From Tetragonia tetragonoides (lineage: Eukaryota; Streptophyta; Magnoliopsida; Caryophyllales; Aizoaceae), in contig CM076142.1 in NCBI GenBank assembly GCA_038025085.1, positions 3,757,501 to 3,821,500 on the forward strand: a stretch of DNA of 64,000 nt. The letters run 5' to 3'. The notes under the pieces were generated by a model. The model had not been told where the DNA came from and made no database searches. It was given only the letters and a program-made list of their open reading frames with translations. The position numbers and the translations under genes were made by a program. The stretch's first letter is position 1. The number at the start of each line of letters is the position of its first letter. This document shows, one piece after another, positions 52,474 through 63,599 of the stretch.

Positions 52474-52723
52474 ATATTTTTCGATCTGAATCTGATGGTG
52501 CAATTTTTGTTATTTTTTGAGAAGTATAGAAAACGTTATATATGATTTTGAATATATGACGATGATTAGTTTAAACCCTTATAAAAACTCTAATGGATGC
52601 TAAGACTCCTAAACACTCTAGACTCGTTATTTTTTGTCTTTATTCTCGCTTAGGTGGCACGCTATTAAAATTCTCGCATATGTGGCACACCCCATTGCTC
52701 CCGGAAAATGCCTCATTTATATA

Positions 52724-52780
<57 letters not shown>

Positions 52781-52804
52781 ATATAATAATTTTGTACCAA
52801 TAAA
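52474..52804 (+). repeat. Right copy of the direct repeat flanking the nested transposons
   Basis: Nearly identical to 45881-46290 with a shorter (TA)n run (about 52727-52775). It ends with ATTTTGTACCAATAAA followed by an A/G-rich AAAGAAAAAG tract. Confidence 0.88.
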
Positions 52805-53397
52805 AAAAAAAGAAAAAGAAAAAGAAAAAAAGAAAGTCTTCCGTGAATAACGGACGGTTGAATGGTAGCCATTGGATGAGAATTTTATGGGTTGGTAACT
52901 TGACGGATGATTTACACGCTAGGGTTAGGGTAGCTGGTAATATAAATTGGTGTACGGCGGTCTAGATGTTAGACAGAAGCCTCCCACTCTCTTAAAACTA
53001 CATCTTTCGAACTACCCAGTTCTCTCTCAGAACTCAAACAAAAAGTCAGAGATCTTTTTTCCAACTCCTCTTCATCATCAAACACAAATTTTCCATCAAT
53101 TGTTCTTCTTCGTGATCTCATCAAGGATACAAAATAAAACCATTGAATCGATTTTTCTTGTGTGATTTGAATTGTTTTGTCTTGTATTCATCTCAAGAAT
53201 ATCGATTTCAATTTCTTTGTTTTCTAAGAAACCTATTCCTCTCTTATGAATAGCCTCAAATAAAAAAATAAAAAAACCATCATTAGAATCCAAATCATTA
53301 TCCAAATTTCAAATGGCGAGACGATCCCCAAATTTATTTCCCAAACTCACAAAAATTGGCTTTGTCAGATCTATATTTCATATTGGATGTAAATTTG
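52805..53397. other. Possible promoter and leader, no coding region recognised
   Basis: GGTAATATAAATTGG near 52938 could be a TATA region, followed by leader-like CT/CAA-rich DNA. An ATG at 53313 opens a short frame (MARRSPNLF...) that soon enters a tRNA-like repeat. No domain was recognised. Confidence 0.35.
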
Positions 53398-53399
53398 CC

Positions 53400-53462
53400 C
53401 CTGGTCTAATTAGACCGGGTTCGAATCCTGGTTTGATTAGACCGGGTTCGAAATCCTGGTTT
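53400..53462. repeat. Tandem tRNA-like T-arm words
   Basis: A block of about 29 bp containing TTAGACCGGGTTCGAA occurs twice in a row. GGTTCGAATCC is a Pol III B-box-like sequence, but no cloverleaf or A box accompanies it. Confidence 0.6.
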
Positions 53463-54047
53463 AATTGGAATGGGTCATGAACGGGCCCGGATCCTTCTTG
53501 GGCGCGCTTCTGGGTATGGGCTTGGGCTTTTCTTTAAAAATGCTTCTGGGTGCTTCTGGGTATGGGCAATCAGTTTATCCCTAAACTAATTGGTTTTTTC
53601 CTAAATTTCTTTTCGGGCAATCAAAACGCCATAAAATCCCCCACCCCTTTTTCAGGGTTTTTGACCTTCCGATTCAGCCTCCTCTCTTCATCAGAGTCAT
53701 CAGAGTTTATCATCAGAGTTTGAGTAAGTTTTTCATTTCTTAATGTCTTATTAAACATTACAATTCTATATGTTATTATCTCCATGATTTAGAATTGGTA
53801 GCCCTAGAATCTGATTGTAATGGTTTCTTATTACTATAATCGTTTGATTCCCTTAATAGTTTAAATATGAAACTATGAAACTGAATTTGATAGAATTGGT
53901 AGCACTAGAATCTGATTGGGATAGTTTATTATTACTATAATCGTTTGATTCAATTTGTGAAATAATGCAATAATGCGAAAACTTGTTTAAATATGAAACT
54001 TTGCATTTTTCACTTTTGTGTTGGCTGTTGACAATTATCATATTTTT

Positions 54048-54368
54048 CATAATTTAGGAATGAATGGTAATGGTGGAGTTGGAGTTGGAGTTATCCCACA
54101 TGTGGTTGATGAAGTACTGTTTGGGGATGAAGTTATGAATGGTGCTCCAAATGGAATACCAAATGGTAATGCAATTGTTCAGCCAGCTGAACACCACTTA
54201 CCCGTCCAAGTAGTTGTCCCAATTCTCGTCCATCTCTACCATTCGGGAATCGTCATGGAACAACAAGTTGTTACAACATTGAATCTACTTGAGTATGCTA
54301 GTTTTGAAGAGTTGTCTCTGTCAATCAAAACTTGGGCAGTTCAACACTGTTCAAGAATGTTCTGGTAT
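54048..54368 (+). repeat. Direct repeat A, copy 1 (copy 2 at 54925-55245)
   Basis: 321 bp from CATAATTTAG to TTCTGGTAT, present twice with only a few base changes (for example GTTGTCCCA against GTTGCCCCA). Copy 1 includes the first coding exon of the unrecognised gene. Confidence 0.95.
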
Positions 54369-54924
54369 TGGCAAATTTCACAATTCACAATATTACCAAC
54401 AAATTTCATGAGGAAAAAAACTTCAGTTTGAACAAAATTGTCTGAAGATTACTCAACATCAACTACCAATGATCTTTCATACAAAAATTCTAGATTTAAA
54501 TTTAATCAGATCACAATCCTTCAACTATTCAGCTCCTAATAGTCCTCACATCAGCTCCTAATGATCCTGATCCTCAAGTCAGCTCCTGGTAATCCTCAAG
54601 TCATCCAGCTGGAGCTCCACCAAATACCACCATTTGATGGGCATAACCCCTGGCAAAAAAGAACCCCCAATCAAAATCTATCAAAAAAATAAAAACATAA
54701 AGATGAAATTAAAAAAAAACAGAGACATACGCATCCAATATTGTAATTCTGTCAGCATTCTGAAGTAAGGCTGCATATGGAAGATTACCATAAAACACAA
54801 AATCTCCCAAGTTATTGACATCAACAGCCCCAATAGAGAAAATCACAAAGGCACCAGGCCATGGAGATACAACAATGTCATCAAGTCCCAACAGAGGATT
54901 GCGAAGGAATTGCAAAGCGACATT
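54369..54924 (-). repeat. Inverted repeat B, left arm (right arm 55614-56169)
   Basis: 556 bp from TGGCAAATTTCACAATTCAC to GCAAAGCGACATT. It is the reverse complement of 55614-56169 with only a few differences (for example GTAATATTG against GTAAGATTG). Exon, intron and 3' region of the unrecognised gene are all included. Confidence 0.95.
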
Positions 54925-55613
54925 CATAATTTAGAAATGAATGGTAATGGTGGAGTTGGAGTTGGAGTTATCCCACATGTGGTTGATGAAGTACTGTTTG
55001 GGGATGAAGTTATGAATGGTGCTCCAAATGGAATACCAAATGGTAATGCAATTGTTCAGCCAGCTGAACACCACTTACCCGTCCAAGTAGTTGCCCCAAT
55101 TCTCGTCCATCTCTACCATTCGGGAATCGTCATGGAACAACAAGTTGTTACAACATTGAATCTACTTGAGTATGCTAGTTTTGAAGAGTTGTCTCTGTCA
55201 ATCAAAACTTGGGCAGTTCAACACTGTTCAAGAATGTTCTGGTATTCTTCAACTCATCAGGTCGACCAGCCATGGCCTGAGGCCCGAACAGTTTTCCAAA
55301 GCTTGGCTGACGAGCCAATTGGTAATCCGTTCGGATGAATCTTCTTTACATTCATGCAATTGATTGGTAAGACTTTTTTAGATTTATCTATTTTTTATTG
55401 CATGCTTTTAATAATTATACTGACTATGTTTGCCTTTTTTCCAGGGATCTTCTGGACATGGGTATTCCAGCTTTTCTCGTCCAGGATTCCATCTCTTCTA
55501 TTCCAGTGGTCTATGTTTCTGCCCACCATCCTCATGGACATTTTATATGTCGAATGCAGCTCGCTCCAGCGCATCATCCATTTGGATTGTTAGCCTTTGC
55601 TGGAAGCTTGAGA

Positions 55614-56169
55614 AATGTCGCTTTGCAATTCCTTCGCAATCCTCTGTTGGGACTTGATGACATTGTTGTATCTCCATGGCCTGGTGCCTTTGTGATTTTC
55701 TCTATTGGGGCTGTTGATGTCAATAACTTGGGAGATTTTGTGTTTTATGGTAATCTTCCATATGCAGCCTTACTTCAGAATGCTGGCAGAATTACAATAT
55801 TGGATGCGTATGTCTCTGTTTTTTTTTAATTTCATCTTTATGTTTTTATTTTTTTGATAGATTTTGATTGGGGGTTCTTTTTTGCCAGGGGTTATGCCCA
55901 TCAAATGGTGGTATTTGGTGGAGCTCCAGCTGGATGACTTGAGGATTACCAGGAGCTGACTTGAGGATCAGGATCATTAGGAGCTGATGTGAGGACTATT
56001 AGGAGCTGAATAGTTGAAGGATTGTGATCTGATTAAATTTAAATCTAGAATTTTTGTATGAAAGATCATTGGTAGTTGATGTTGAGTAATCTTCAGACAA
56101 TTTTGTTCAAACTGAAGTTTTTTTCCTCATGAAATTTGTTGGTAAGATTGTGAATTGTGAAATTTGCCA
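55614..56169 (+). repeat. Inverted repeat B, right arm
   Basis: Partner of 54369-54924; the spacer of 689 bp holds direct repeat A copy 2 and unique sequence. A + strand transcript across both arms could fold into a 556 bp stem. Confidence 0.95.
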
Positions 56170-56798
56170 TGTTCTACCCTATTGCAAGCTGGGAAAGCTT
56201 GGTTCTGTATCATGCACCTGGGAAAGCTCATTGTCTGTTTCAATGCAATCTTTTCTGAATTGCTTCCTACATGAATATCTTTGGTTTTCAGTGTGTTGGG
56301 AAATATCTAGGGATTTGGAATGCACTCCAAAAGCTGAATTTGAAGGGTGTTTAAGAAGAGCTTCTAAAATGCTGTATTTCTCACCATGGTTTGATATTAG
56401 TGATGTGTGCATCTTGTTTCTTTAGGTTATACAATTTCACTGATATTTGTGGTTTAAGTTTAGTTCCAGTGCACTTTCTTCATTGATCTCTCTGGATGTG
56501 CAGCTTGTGAATAAAGCCCCCTTGTATATCATCTGGATGTGGCTGCCATGTATCTGAACATCAGGTCGTCTGTTGTACCCCTTTTTCACTAATGGCACAT
56601 GTCTGAAATTGTCTTTAGAAAACCTGTACAGCTCTCTAGATGTGGAAATTGTCTGTCATTTAATGATCTGGAAAAATTAAGCATAGGAAGACGTCAATGA
56701 CTGAGTTCCAGACTGGTGGTTAAATATTCATTTGAGAGTGGCCTTGTAAATTTTAATTGTGCTCTTTCCTTCAACTGGATTGAACAAATTTCCTGTAG
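56170..56798. other. Non-coding between gene fragments
   Basis: Frames of 60-98 codons are present but show no domain. It may be intron or captured flanking DNA upstream of the phosphorylase exons. Confidence 0.4.
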
Positions 56799-57162
56799 TT
56801 TTTGGAGATGATACGTGCAACACGACCTGATCTTGAGGACAAGGTTGATTCTATGCGCCTCTTGGATAGCAATCCTCAAAAACCAGTAGTACGCATGGCA
56901 AACTTATGTGTGGTGTCTGCTCATACGGTAAGCAGTACATTCCAACAGAATCTAGGTGTAATGCTTTCTGATGGATCCAAATTCCAAACCAAAACACTCA
57001 TTTGCTCCTGTATTTCAAACTGCAGGTAAATGGTGTTGCACAGTTGCACAGTGACATCTTAACATCAGAGTTATTTGCAGACTATGTCTCTATATGTCCT
57101 ACCAAATTCCAGAATAAGACAAATGGTATAACTCCACGCCGGTGGATCTTGGTGAACTCAAG
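56799..57162 (+). pseudogene. Two exons of an alpha-glucan phosphorylase
   Basis: Exon a (56799-56927, 43 codons) reads FLEMIRATRPDLEDKV...PVVRMANLCVVSAHT, ending at a GT donor. Exon b (57026-57162) starts [20 protein letters not shown] and contains [14 protein letters not shown]. This is the conserved catalytic-domain stretch of starch/glycogen phosphorylases (GT35), which release glucose-1-phosphate from alpha-1,4 glucans. The intron between them joins in phase at the T|V of SAHTVNGV. After GITPRRW the normal continuation (the FC.PEL region) is missing, and no other phosphorylase exon is found on either side. Only about 88 of the roughly 850-980 residues remain, so it is a fragment. The next coding piece belongs to an unrelated helicase. 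Confidence 0.88.
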
Positions 57163-60100
57163 GTAAGCTAAGTTGTCTCTTATTTGTCCTCAAAATAAAT
57201 GCTTTTATATAGGAGAATAAATTTTAAGAAATATGCCTTGTGTAAGATATTCAAATCACTATATATCAGAAAGGGGATCATCAAAGGGTAAATGGACAAC
57301 TATTTCAGAGTCTTAACAGTGACATTTTCTTTGGAAGAATTTCTTGTGTATGGGTCTGACTAATGCTCCATTGTCCTTTCTATCACAGAGCAATTTATCT
57401 TCGCAGTTTGATGACCTGTTCAAGAGAGCATGGGACAACGATTTCGTTGTGAAAGATGAGGCTGATGGTATATATAGTAGGATTTATGAGATGCAATATG
57501 TGGGATGTGGACTTGTTCATGGTCTTGTTTTTAACCATATAATTATTCTATTTATGTTTCTTATTCAGCCTGGCCTTTCCAAGCTTCCACTCTCCCCTTA
57601 CTAATAGAATTACTTTCTTGTAAGGTCGTGAATCATAAGTCGTTTATAATGAATCATAAGCTGAAGTGGCTAAAGCTGAAGACAAAATTGATATTCCAAC
57701 TGTTAAATCATTGGAATTAGATGAAATTTTATCTGTTCAGTCCGGAGCATCAGAATTGAAGGTGGAGGAAAAGAATGATGAATGTGGGAAACAGAAAAAC
57801 GAGGTAATTTGCTTTGGAGTTTCTGTCCTCCTTGACCAGCAATCCATCTGCTTAAAACTTGTTACACTCTTTTTTCTTTTTCACAAGAAACTGCTTAAGC
57901 TTTGCTGTATCTTATGCTCAATTATTTCTCCAGTGTTGCGCTGTTCGTAGAGTCCATGAACGTATCACTGAGCGTTTTAGTGAACTTGTTCCTGACTTGG
58001 CACTCGAGTTTCCATTTGAATTGGATATGTTCCAGAAGGAGGTAATTTGGTGCATTATCTTTGTTACTCACTTTTCATCACATTGTAAATTAGTTCAGTT
58101 CATAATGACATTTGCTCTGAAACATATCAAGTAGTATGATATTAATATCAAAACTTGTGTTTTGAATGTCTGTTTGTCTGCTTATTTTATAATGGGCCAG
58201 CAATTATTGGAAGAAGAATATACTTTGCATACTCTTTTGAGTCCCAGTAATTAAAAATGTTTTGGGTTATGCATCTATTCTTGTTTTTGTTCTTCTCCTC
58301 TCCTGTTAATGTAGCAACTCTTAAGGCCTTTTGGATTTAGAAGGTATAACACACTTTGAAGACATTTAGAGAACAAATGTCGAACTCGGTCTTGCTTAGG
58401 GTATAATAGTCTTGCTGAGTTTGGTTTGTATGGCTCAGATGTTGCTTGGCCTTTTCACTCTCTTCATCCAAAAGTACTTTCCAGATATTCGAAATGACTA
58501 GGGCTTGTACACTTTTGAACTATCTTTTACTAACCAAAAGAGAGAAAGTGACTACAAAATATGCGCCTTACTTTTTGGTTGTCTGCTCTAGTCTGTCGGA
58601 CCTTATCTGTGTTACAGGCTTGAAAAATGTCAAAAGTTATGATCTATTTGTTTTAGGTACAGATGAATTTTTTGTTGCCAATCTTGCCATTCTCTGAATA
58701 AATGTTGTATTATGTTCTGTTTGGAATGGCTAAAGAGGGTTAGTTGTGAATTTTCTTATATGCAGCAAGTATGATATCACTCTTTTTTTTTACCCTTGCC
58801 TTTGCTCTCTTTTCCACTCTTATCATTACAGGCTATCTACTATCTTGAACTAGGGAAGTCTGTTTTCGTGGCAGCTCATACATCAGCAGGAAAGACAGTA
58901 GTTGCCGAGTATGCTTTTGCATTAGCTTCAAAAGTATGAAATACATTGATCAACCTTTTTTTAGATGCGTGTCTCTTGTTCTTGTTTGCTTTTTATAACT
59001 TAAAATGTCAAGTAACAGACTATGCTTGTGAACTTCAAACACTTCTACTGTCAGACTGCATCTCTAAATTCTACTTTAGCCTTTCATTTGCTGACTTTCA
59101 AATTCATTTTTCATGTTTCTAGAGTAATTAAACTCTTTCTGCAGCATTGCACTCGAGCTGTATATACAGCTCCAATTAAGACAATCAGCAACCAGAAATA
59201 CAGAGATTTCTCTGGGAAATTTGACGTGGGTCTTCTGACTGGTGATATCAGCTTGAGGCCAGAGGCCTCGTGTCTCATCATGACTACTGAAAATATTGAG
59301 GTCAATGCTGTATAGAGGTGCTGATATTATCCGTGACATTGAATGGGTGAGAGAGGTTATGTTTAATTTCCCCTGGCATTGTATGCTGAAGAATATTTCT
59401 TTTAGATTGTGTTTTCTGTGTTCTTTTCTTAGCATTGTCCTTGGCTGTTTCCATGACAATTTTCCTTAACATGGATGCTGTAGGTCATATTTGACGAAGT
59501 GCACTATCTCAATGATGCCGAAAGAGGTGTTGTATGGGAAGAAGTTATAATAATGCTTCCACGTCACATTAATTTTGTGCTCCTCTCTGCCACTGTAAGT
59601 ATTCTTGTTACTGTTTTTTCCATAATACTTTATTATTAGAGTGATGGGATTTTGTAAATAGATCACTATGGAGGAGAGGCAAATAAAAGGGAGAAAAGAA
59701 AGCGAGCTGGGATATGAGCTTGGTGATGTGTGGCATATGTCATGTGCTACTTGAAGAAGTTATAAACGTGTCGCTGAAATGAATGAAGTGCTGCTTCCTT
59801 TCCTCTCTTTCCTCTTTCTGCAGTATTTCCTTCAGATAGAATCAAGGGAGTTCCAGATAGATCTATAAATTAACAAGTAATCAAGGGAGTTCCAGTAATT
59901 CACAAAATGAAAGCCAAATATGCACAAAAACTATGAATTCCCAAAAGCATGAATTAGTACTTGATGTTCTTTATAAACACCTGAGTATTTGGTGTGTCCA
60001 GATGACATGTTTAAGTCCTAACATGAATGTGTGAGGGTGGGCCTTTTTCCATTTTAGCTATCTCGGATTCTCGAGGTTGTGTCATATTAAAATCTTATCG

Positions 60101-60204
60101 GTGAAATTGATCTTTTGCCTTTCCAGTGATCAGTAATCAAGTTTTTTTTCTTATATTGGATAGTCTATATATTATCAAACTATTTTTTTAAAAATCTGTA
60201 GTTA

Positions 60205-60366
60205 GGGAAAAACATTGGTCCACTCAGCTGGTAAGACCTCTGAGAAGTATTCCAGAGGTCCCAGGTTTGAGTTCCCGTAGGGCCACTGGAGGTTTACCTG
60301 GTCGTTAACTTCAGGGCCCATGGGATTAGTCAAGCAAAGCTTGGACAATCATGTTATCTAAAAAAG
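60205..60366 (+). mobile_element. Au-like SINE in a SKI2 intron
   Basis: The tRNA-related head shows GGTCCACTCAGCTGGTAAGA (A box) and AGGTTTGAGTTCCC (B box). The body ends GGGATTAGTCAAGC, then a short 3' end, as in Au-type plant SINEs. Confidence 0.68.
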
Positions 60367-61996
60367 GGAGAAACATTGGCCCACGTCGTGAGTTTGCACA
60401 CACAATAATTTACCAACTGCTGCTTCTTGTTCTTCTATAGCCTTTTGGCTGCTGAAATGTCTTGAGTTTTTACTTGTAGGTGCCAATACCAATAGAATTT
60501 GCCGACTGGATTGGTAGAACAAAGCAGAAGACTATCCGTGTTACTGGGTGAGATGCTGCTCTCTGTGATATTCTGATTGGTATTATAATTATCTTATAGA
60601 TAGGTGCTTTAATAGTAGCTTACTGAATTGTAGGAAATCTTAACCCTTTCTGTGGTAAGGAAAACATGTTCTAAGAATGTGGTTCATTTTGTACTTTGCT
60701 GGTTTCTTTAACAATTTTTATGTTGTATGTTTCGGTTATCAGGACTACCAAAAGACCTGTCCCTTTGGAGCACTGCCTGTTTTATTCACGAGAACTTTAC
60801 AGAATTTGTGAGAATGAAATCTTTATACCTCAGGGTCTGAAAGCTGCTAAAGAAGTATACAACAAAAAGAATTCCACTACAGTCAGAGGTCGGTCTGCAG
60901 TGCATGCAGGGGCTCCAACGGGTTCTGTTGGAGCTCATGGTCAAAATCGCGAAAATTCTCAGCAAGGAAAACAATAGCATTCTGCACCCCAATCTCATCG
61001 TGGGAACTTGAACGGGACTGGTTCAGGAAACTTTATGAATGGAAGCCAGAATAATTTCAGTTTAAGAAGATCTGATGCTACTTTATAGTTGCAATCAACA
61101 AGCTGTCAAAGAAATCACTTTTTCCTGTAAGTGAATATTGTGTAATGCTGACCGTTCTCAGATGATAATGCCTCTTGTATAACAACAATCATCTTTTGGC
61201 TTGACTATGCTTGAATACCGATGTATGCTGTCTCGGTATAGGTTTACTTTAAGAGCAATGTCTTTTTTCTTGTTTGTTCTTCTATAAAGTGCAATGTTGG
61301 GAAAAAGTATTTCTGCATTTTCTTGAAATAGTTGTCAACGTGAAGTGGCTATGATAAACAAATGGATTTGCTGCTAGCTTTTGCTCCTGTAGATTGTTCT
61401 CGCTATATATTTTAACTTAAATATGTTAATGTTTTCTTTTTCTTGGTATTCTTTTGTTGTGATTATGCATATCTTTTTCTTTTTAGGTTATCGTGTTTTG
61501 TTTTTCAAAGAATCGTTGCGATAGATCAGCCGATTGTCTGACAAGTATCGACCTTACAAGTAGCTCAGAGAAGAGTGAAATTCGTGTTTTCTGTGACAAA
61601 GCATTTTCACGGCTCAAGGGGTCAGACAGAAATCTACCTCAGGTTATTATAAGTTGCCCTTTCTTCTGGCTAATTTGGTTCAAGTTTGGTGTCAGTGTGT
61701 ATTCAAATAAAATATTTGACAGATTCTTAGAGTTCAAAGTCTTCTTCGAAGAGGCATTGGTGTACATCATGCCGGGCTGCCCCTATTGTGAAGGAAGTGA
61801 TTGAAATGCTTTTCTGCCGTGGTGTAATGAAGGTACTGACAGGTGTTCTTAGTTTGATGTGAAAATTTAAGCAAGTTGCTGGTATGCTTTCGTAGGAACT
61901 TTTTATCCCCCCAAAAAAAAAGCTTTCATAGGAACTAGTATATGATATATGTGAATTCTCTTATCAACTGTACACGTTATTTTATTATGAGTACGT

Positions 61997-62169
61997 CTTG
62001 TGTGGTTTTGGTCCATCCTATGGGTCAGCTCCTAAGGGGTAACTCTTACACTTTGCAGGGGTGACTCCCACTTTGAGATGGGTGATTCCCACTTTTAGAA
62101 GAGCGACTTCTTCACCTGCGAGGAGCGACTCCCACTTGGTCTATAATATGGACCAAATCCGTGCAATAC
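61997..62169. mobile_element. MITE with GGTCCAT termini, relative of 17068-17239
   Basis: The left end CTTGTGTGGTTTTGGTCCAT and the right end ATGGACCAAATCCGTGCAA are imperfect inverted complements. Inside, GGGGTGACTCCCACTTTG-like units repeat about four times, the complement of the GGAGTCACCCC units in the other element. Confidence 0.6.
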
Positions 62170-62439
62170 TTTATGTTTGATTTTTCATTATTCTGTTATT
62201 GTCCTTCTGAGGTCTTTTGCAGGGCCAAAATTGACTAATAACAACCTTTATTTCTAGGTTCTGTTTTCAACTGAAACATTTGCTATGGGGGTTAATGCTC
62301 CTGCCAGAACGGTGAGTCTCTTTGATGAAATTCATGGAATAAATATCTAATATCACTATGTTCTTCAGTGTTCATATCTGAGTTTGGACATTGGACATCC
62401 CTTTTTTGTCCTTGCATTTTATGACTGACTATCTGTTTT

Positions 62440-62665
62440 ACTTCTGAGACATCTAGACCTGTTGACTTTGTATGGGATCGGGTAGTTTATCTAACGTCTT
62501 TATGGGCTAAGGCAGCTGGGGCTTTTAAGGAAGTTCCCCGTACTGACGTTGAACGTCATTGGGGAGAGTTGTAATTAGTTCTTTGTTTTCCCTTCCTTTG
62601 TGAGGACTCCTTGTCCTCTTACGCTGTAACATTCTCTCAGTTTTAATAAAAACTTTCTTATTTGT
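62440..62665 (+). mobile_element. LINE 3' end remnant
   Basis: The + strand frame reads DFVWDRVVYLTSLWAKAAGAF to a stop at about 62574, the C-terminus of the same LINE reverse-transcriptase family as at 24385, followed by its 3' UTR (GAGGACTCCTTGTCCTC). Confidence 0.75.
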
Positions 62666-63599
62666 TTGAACCTTGTATATAAGATCTAGGAATAAAGTCT
62701 ACATGAATGCCTTGAGGTATTACTATACTCCTCTGTTTCAAAGTGATTGCTGTACTTCCTTTTTTTTGAATGTTTCAAAATGACTGGCCTAAATAGTTAG
62801 TTAGTGCGACTTTTCACTTGGTTGCCCTTCGTTTATTGTAAATAGTATTATATGGTTCTTAATGAGTTTGTTTGAAGGGGTAATGTAAATAATTGATATT
62901 GTATTCATACTGCTTTAGTCACATTTCATAGTTATCATGGAAAGTCAACTTGGACAAACACTTTGAAATGGAGGAGTGTCATTTAGGTGATTTTATCACC
63001 AAAATTCTGGTTTTGGTATTAAGCAGCAGTGCAGCACAGGATAGTGGTTTGAAATGGAGTAGTATCATTTAGGTGCCTAGTTTTTTTTGAATGTGAAATT
63101 CCTGAGAAACATTGGACTACATACTCACATTTTCATTGATTGCATTAAAATATGTCAGATCGTGAACATGAAATTGGTTGGTTGACTTTGGCAATGTGAG
63201 GCTTTAATATGGGTGGAATTATAGGTAGCTTGGGAGAGCAGTAGGGTTTATTCCCAGTCCAGATCCGCTGAAGTGATCACAAAGGTTATTTTTTATCCCT
63301 TTTTTTTTTTCCGCTGATGTGGTACCACAGCATGTTGTTGGAAATGATTTAGCCAGGAAAATGGGGGGATAAATTGTTCCTTGTGATGAAGAACAACAGT
63401 TGGAAATGTATTTTCTTATATGAATCTTGACTTTGCACTATTTGCCCAATGGTTTTGGAGCACTTCTTTTTGTGAAAATTCGTGGCCTAGTTCCTGATGC
63501 ATTGCATGTGCTAGGAGAGTTTTTCTCCCACATTTTGCCCCAAGAAAAAAAAGAAGAAAATGAAAATAAAGTAATCATATTTCAAACAGCCTCTTCTCT
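62666..63599. other. Non-coding, no SKI2 exon found
   Basis: I looked for the next SKI2 exon (the VVFD...GRAGRRG region) and did not find it. AT-rich, with a diverged duplication of GAAATGGAGNAGT-like words at 62965 and 63051. Confidence 0.45.

Larger units (their letters stand above)
53641..55938 (+). pseudogene. Unrecognised gene, rearranged by direct and inverted duplication
   Basis: I do not recognise the family. A likely 5' untranslated exon ends at a GAGTTTGA/GTAAGT donor (about 53723). Coding begins at ATG 54060 (MNGNGGVGVGVIPHVV...), a Gly/Asn-rich start and a helical part with LVHLYHSGIVMEQQVVTTLN. After 54368 it runs into an inverted copy of its own 3' end, then restarts at ATG 54937. 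A later exon, about 55444-55804, is open in the frame reading LLDMGIPAFLVQDSIS and PWPGAFVIFSIGAVD. A last exon (about 55891-55938) would end GGAPAG. From the second start no donor/acceptor pair I tried keeps phase into that frame, so it is probably broken. No signal peptide is seen. Confidence 0.45.
57389..62311 (+). pseudogene. SKI2: SKI2-type (DExH) RNA helicase, truncated and frameshifted
   Basis: SKI2 is the helicase of the cytoplasmic SKI complex that feeds mRNA to the exosome. Exons: about 57389-57467 (QFDDLFKRAW), 57661-57803, 57934-58041 (LALEFPFELDMFQKE), 58832-58933 (motif I AHTSAGKT), 59145-59346, 59484-59594 (motif II DEVH, motif III SAT), 60480-60547, 60743-61126, 61487-61642 ([18 protein letters not shown]), 61723-61832 (GIGVHHAG) and 62258-62311 (TETFAMGVNAPART). 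Lesions: an extra A at 59290-59293 shifts TTEILRSM; in-frame TAG at 60975-60977; TAG at 61086-61088 where Trp is expected, plus a lost base before INKLSKKS; and a lost base at about 61778 after HHAGL. Several hundred N-terminal residues are absent, and no exon after NAPART appears by 64000. Confidence 0.9.

Noticed and set aside
53400..53462. tRNA gene
   Set aside because: Only T-arm-like words are present; no acceptor stem, D arm or A box.
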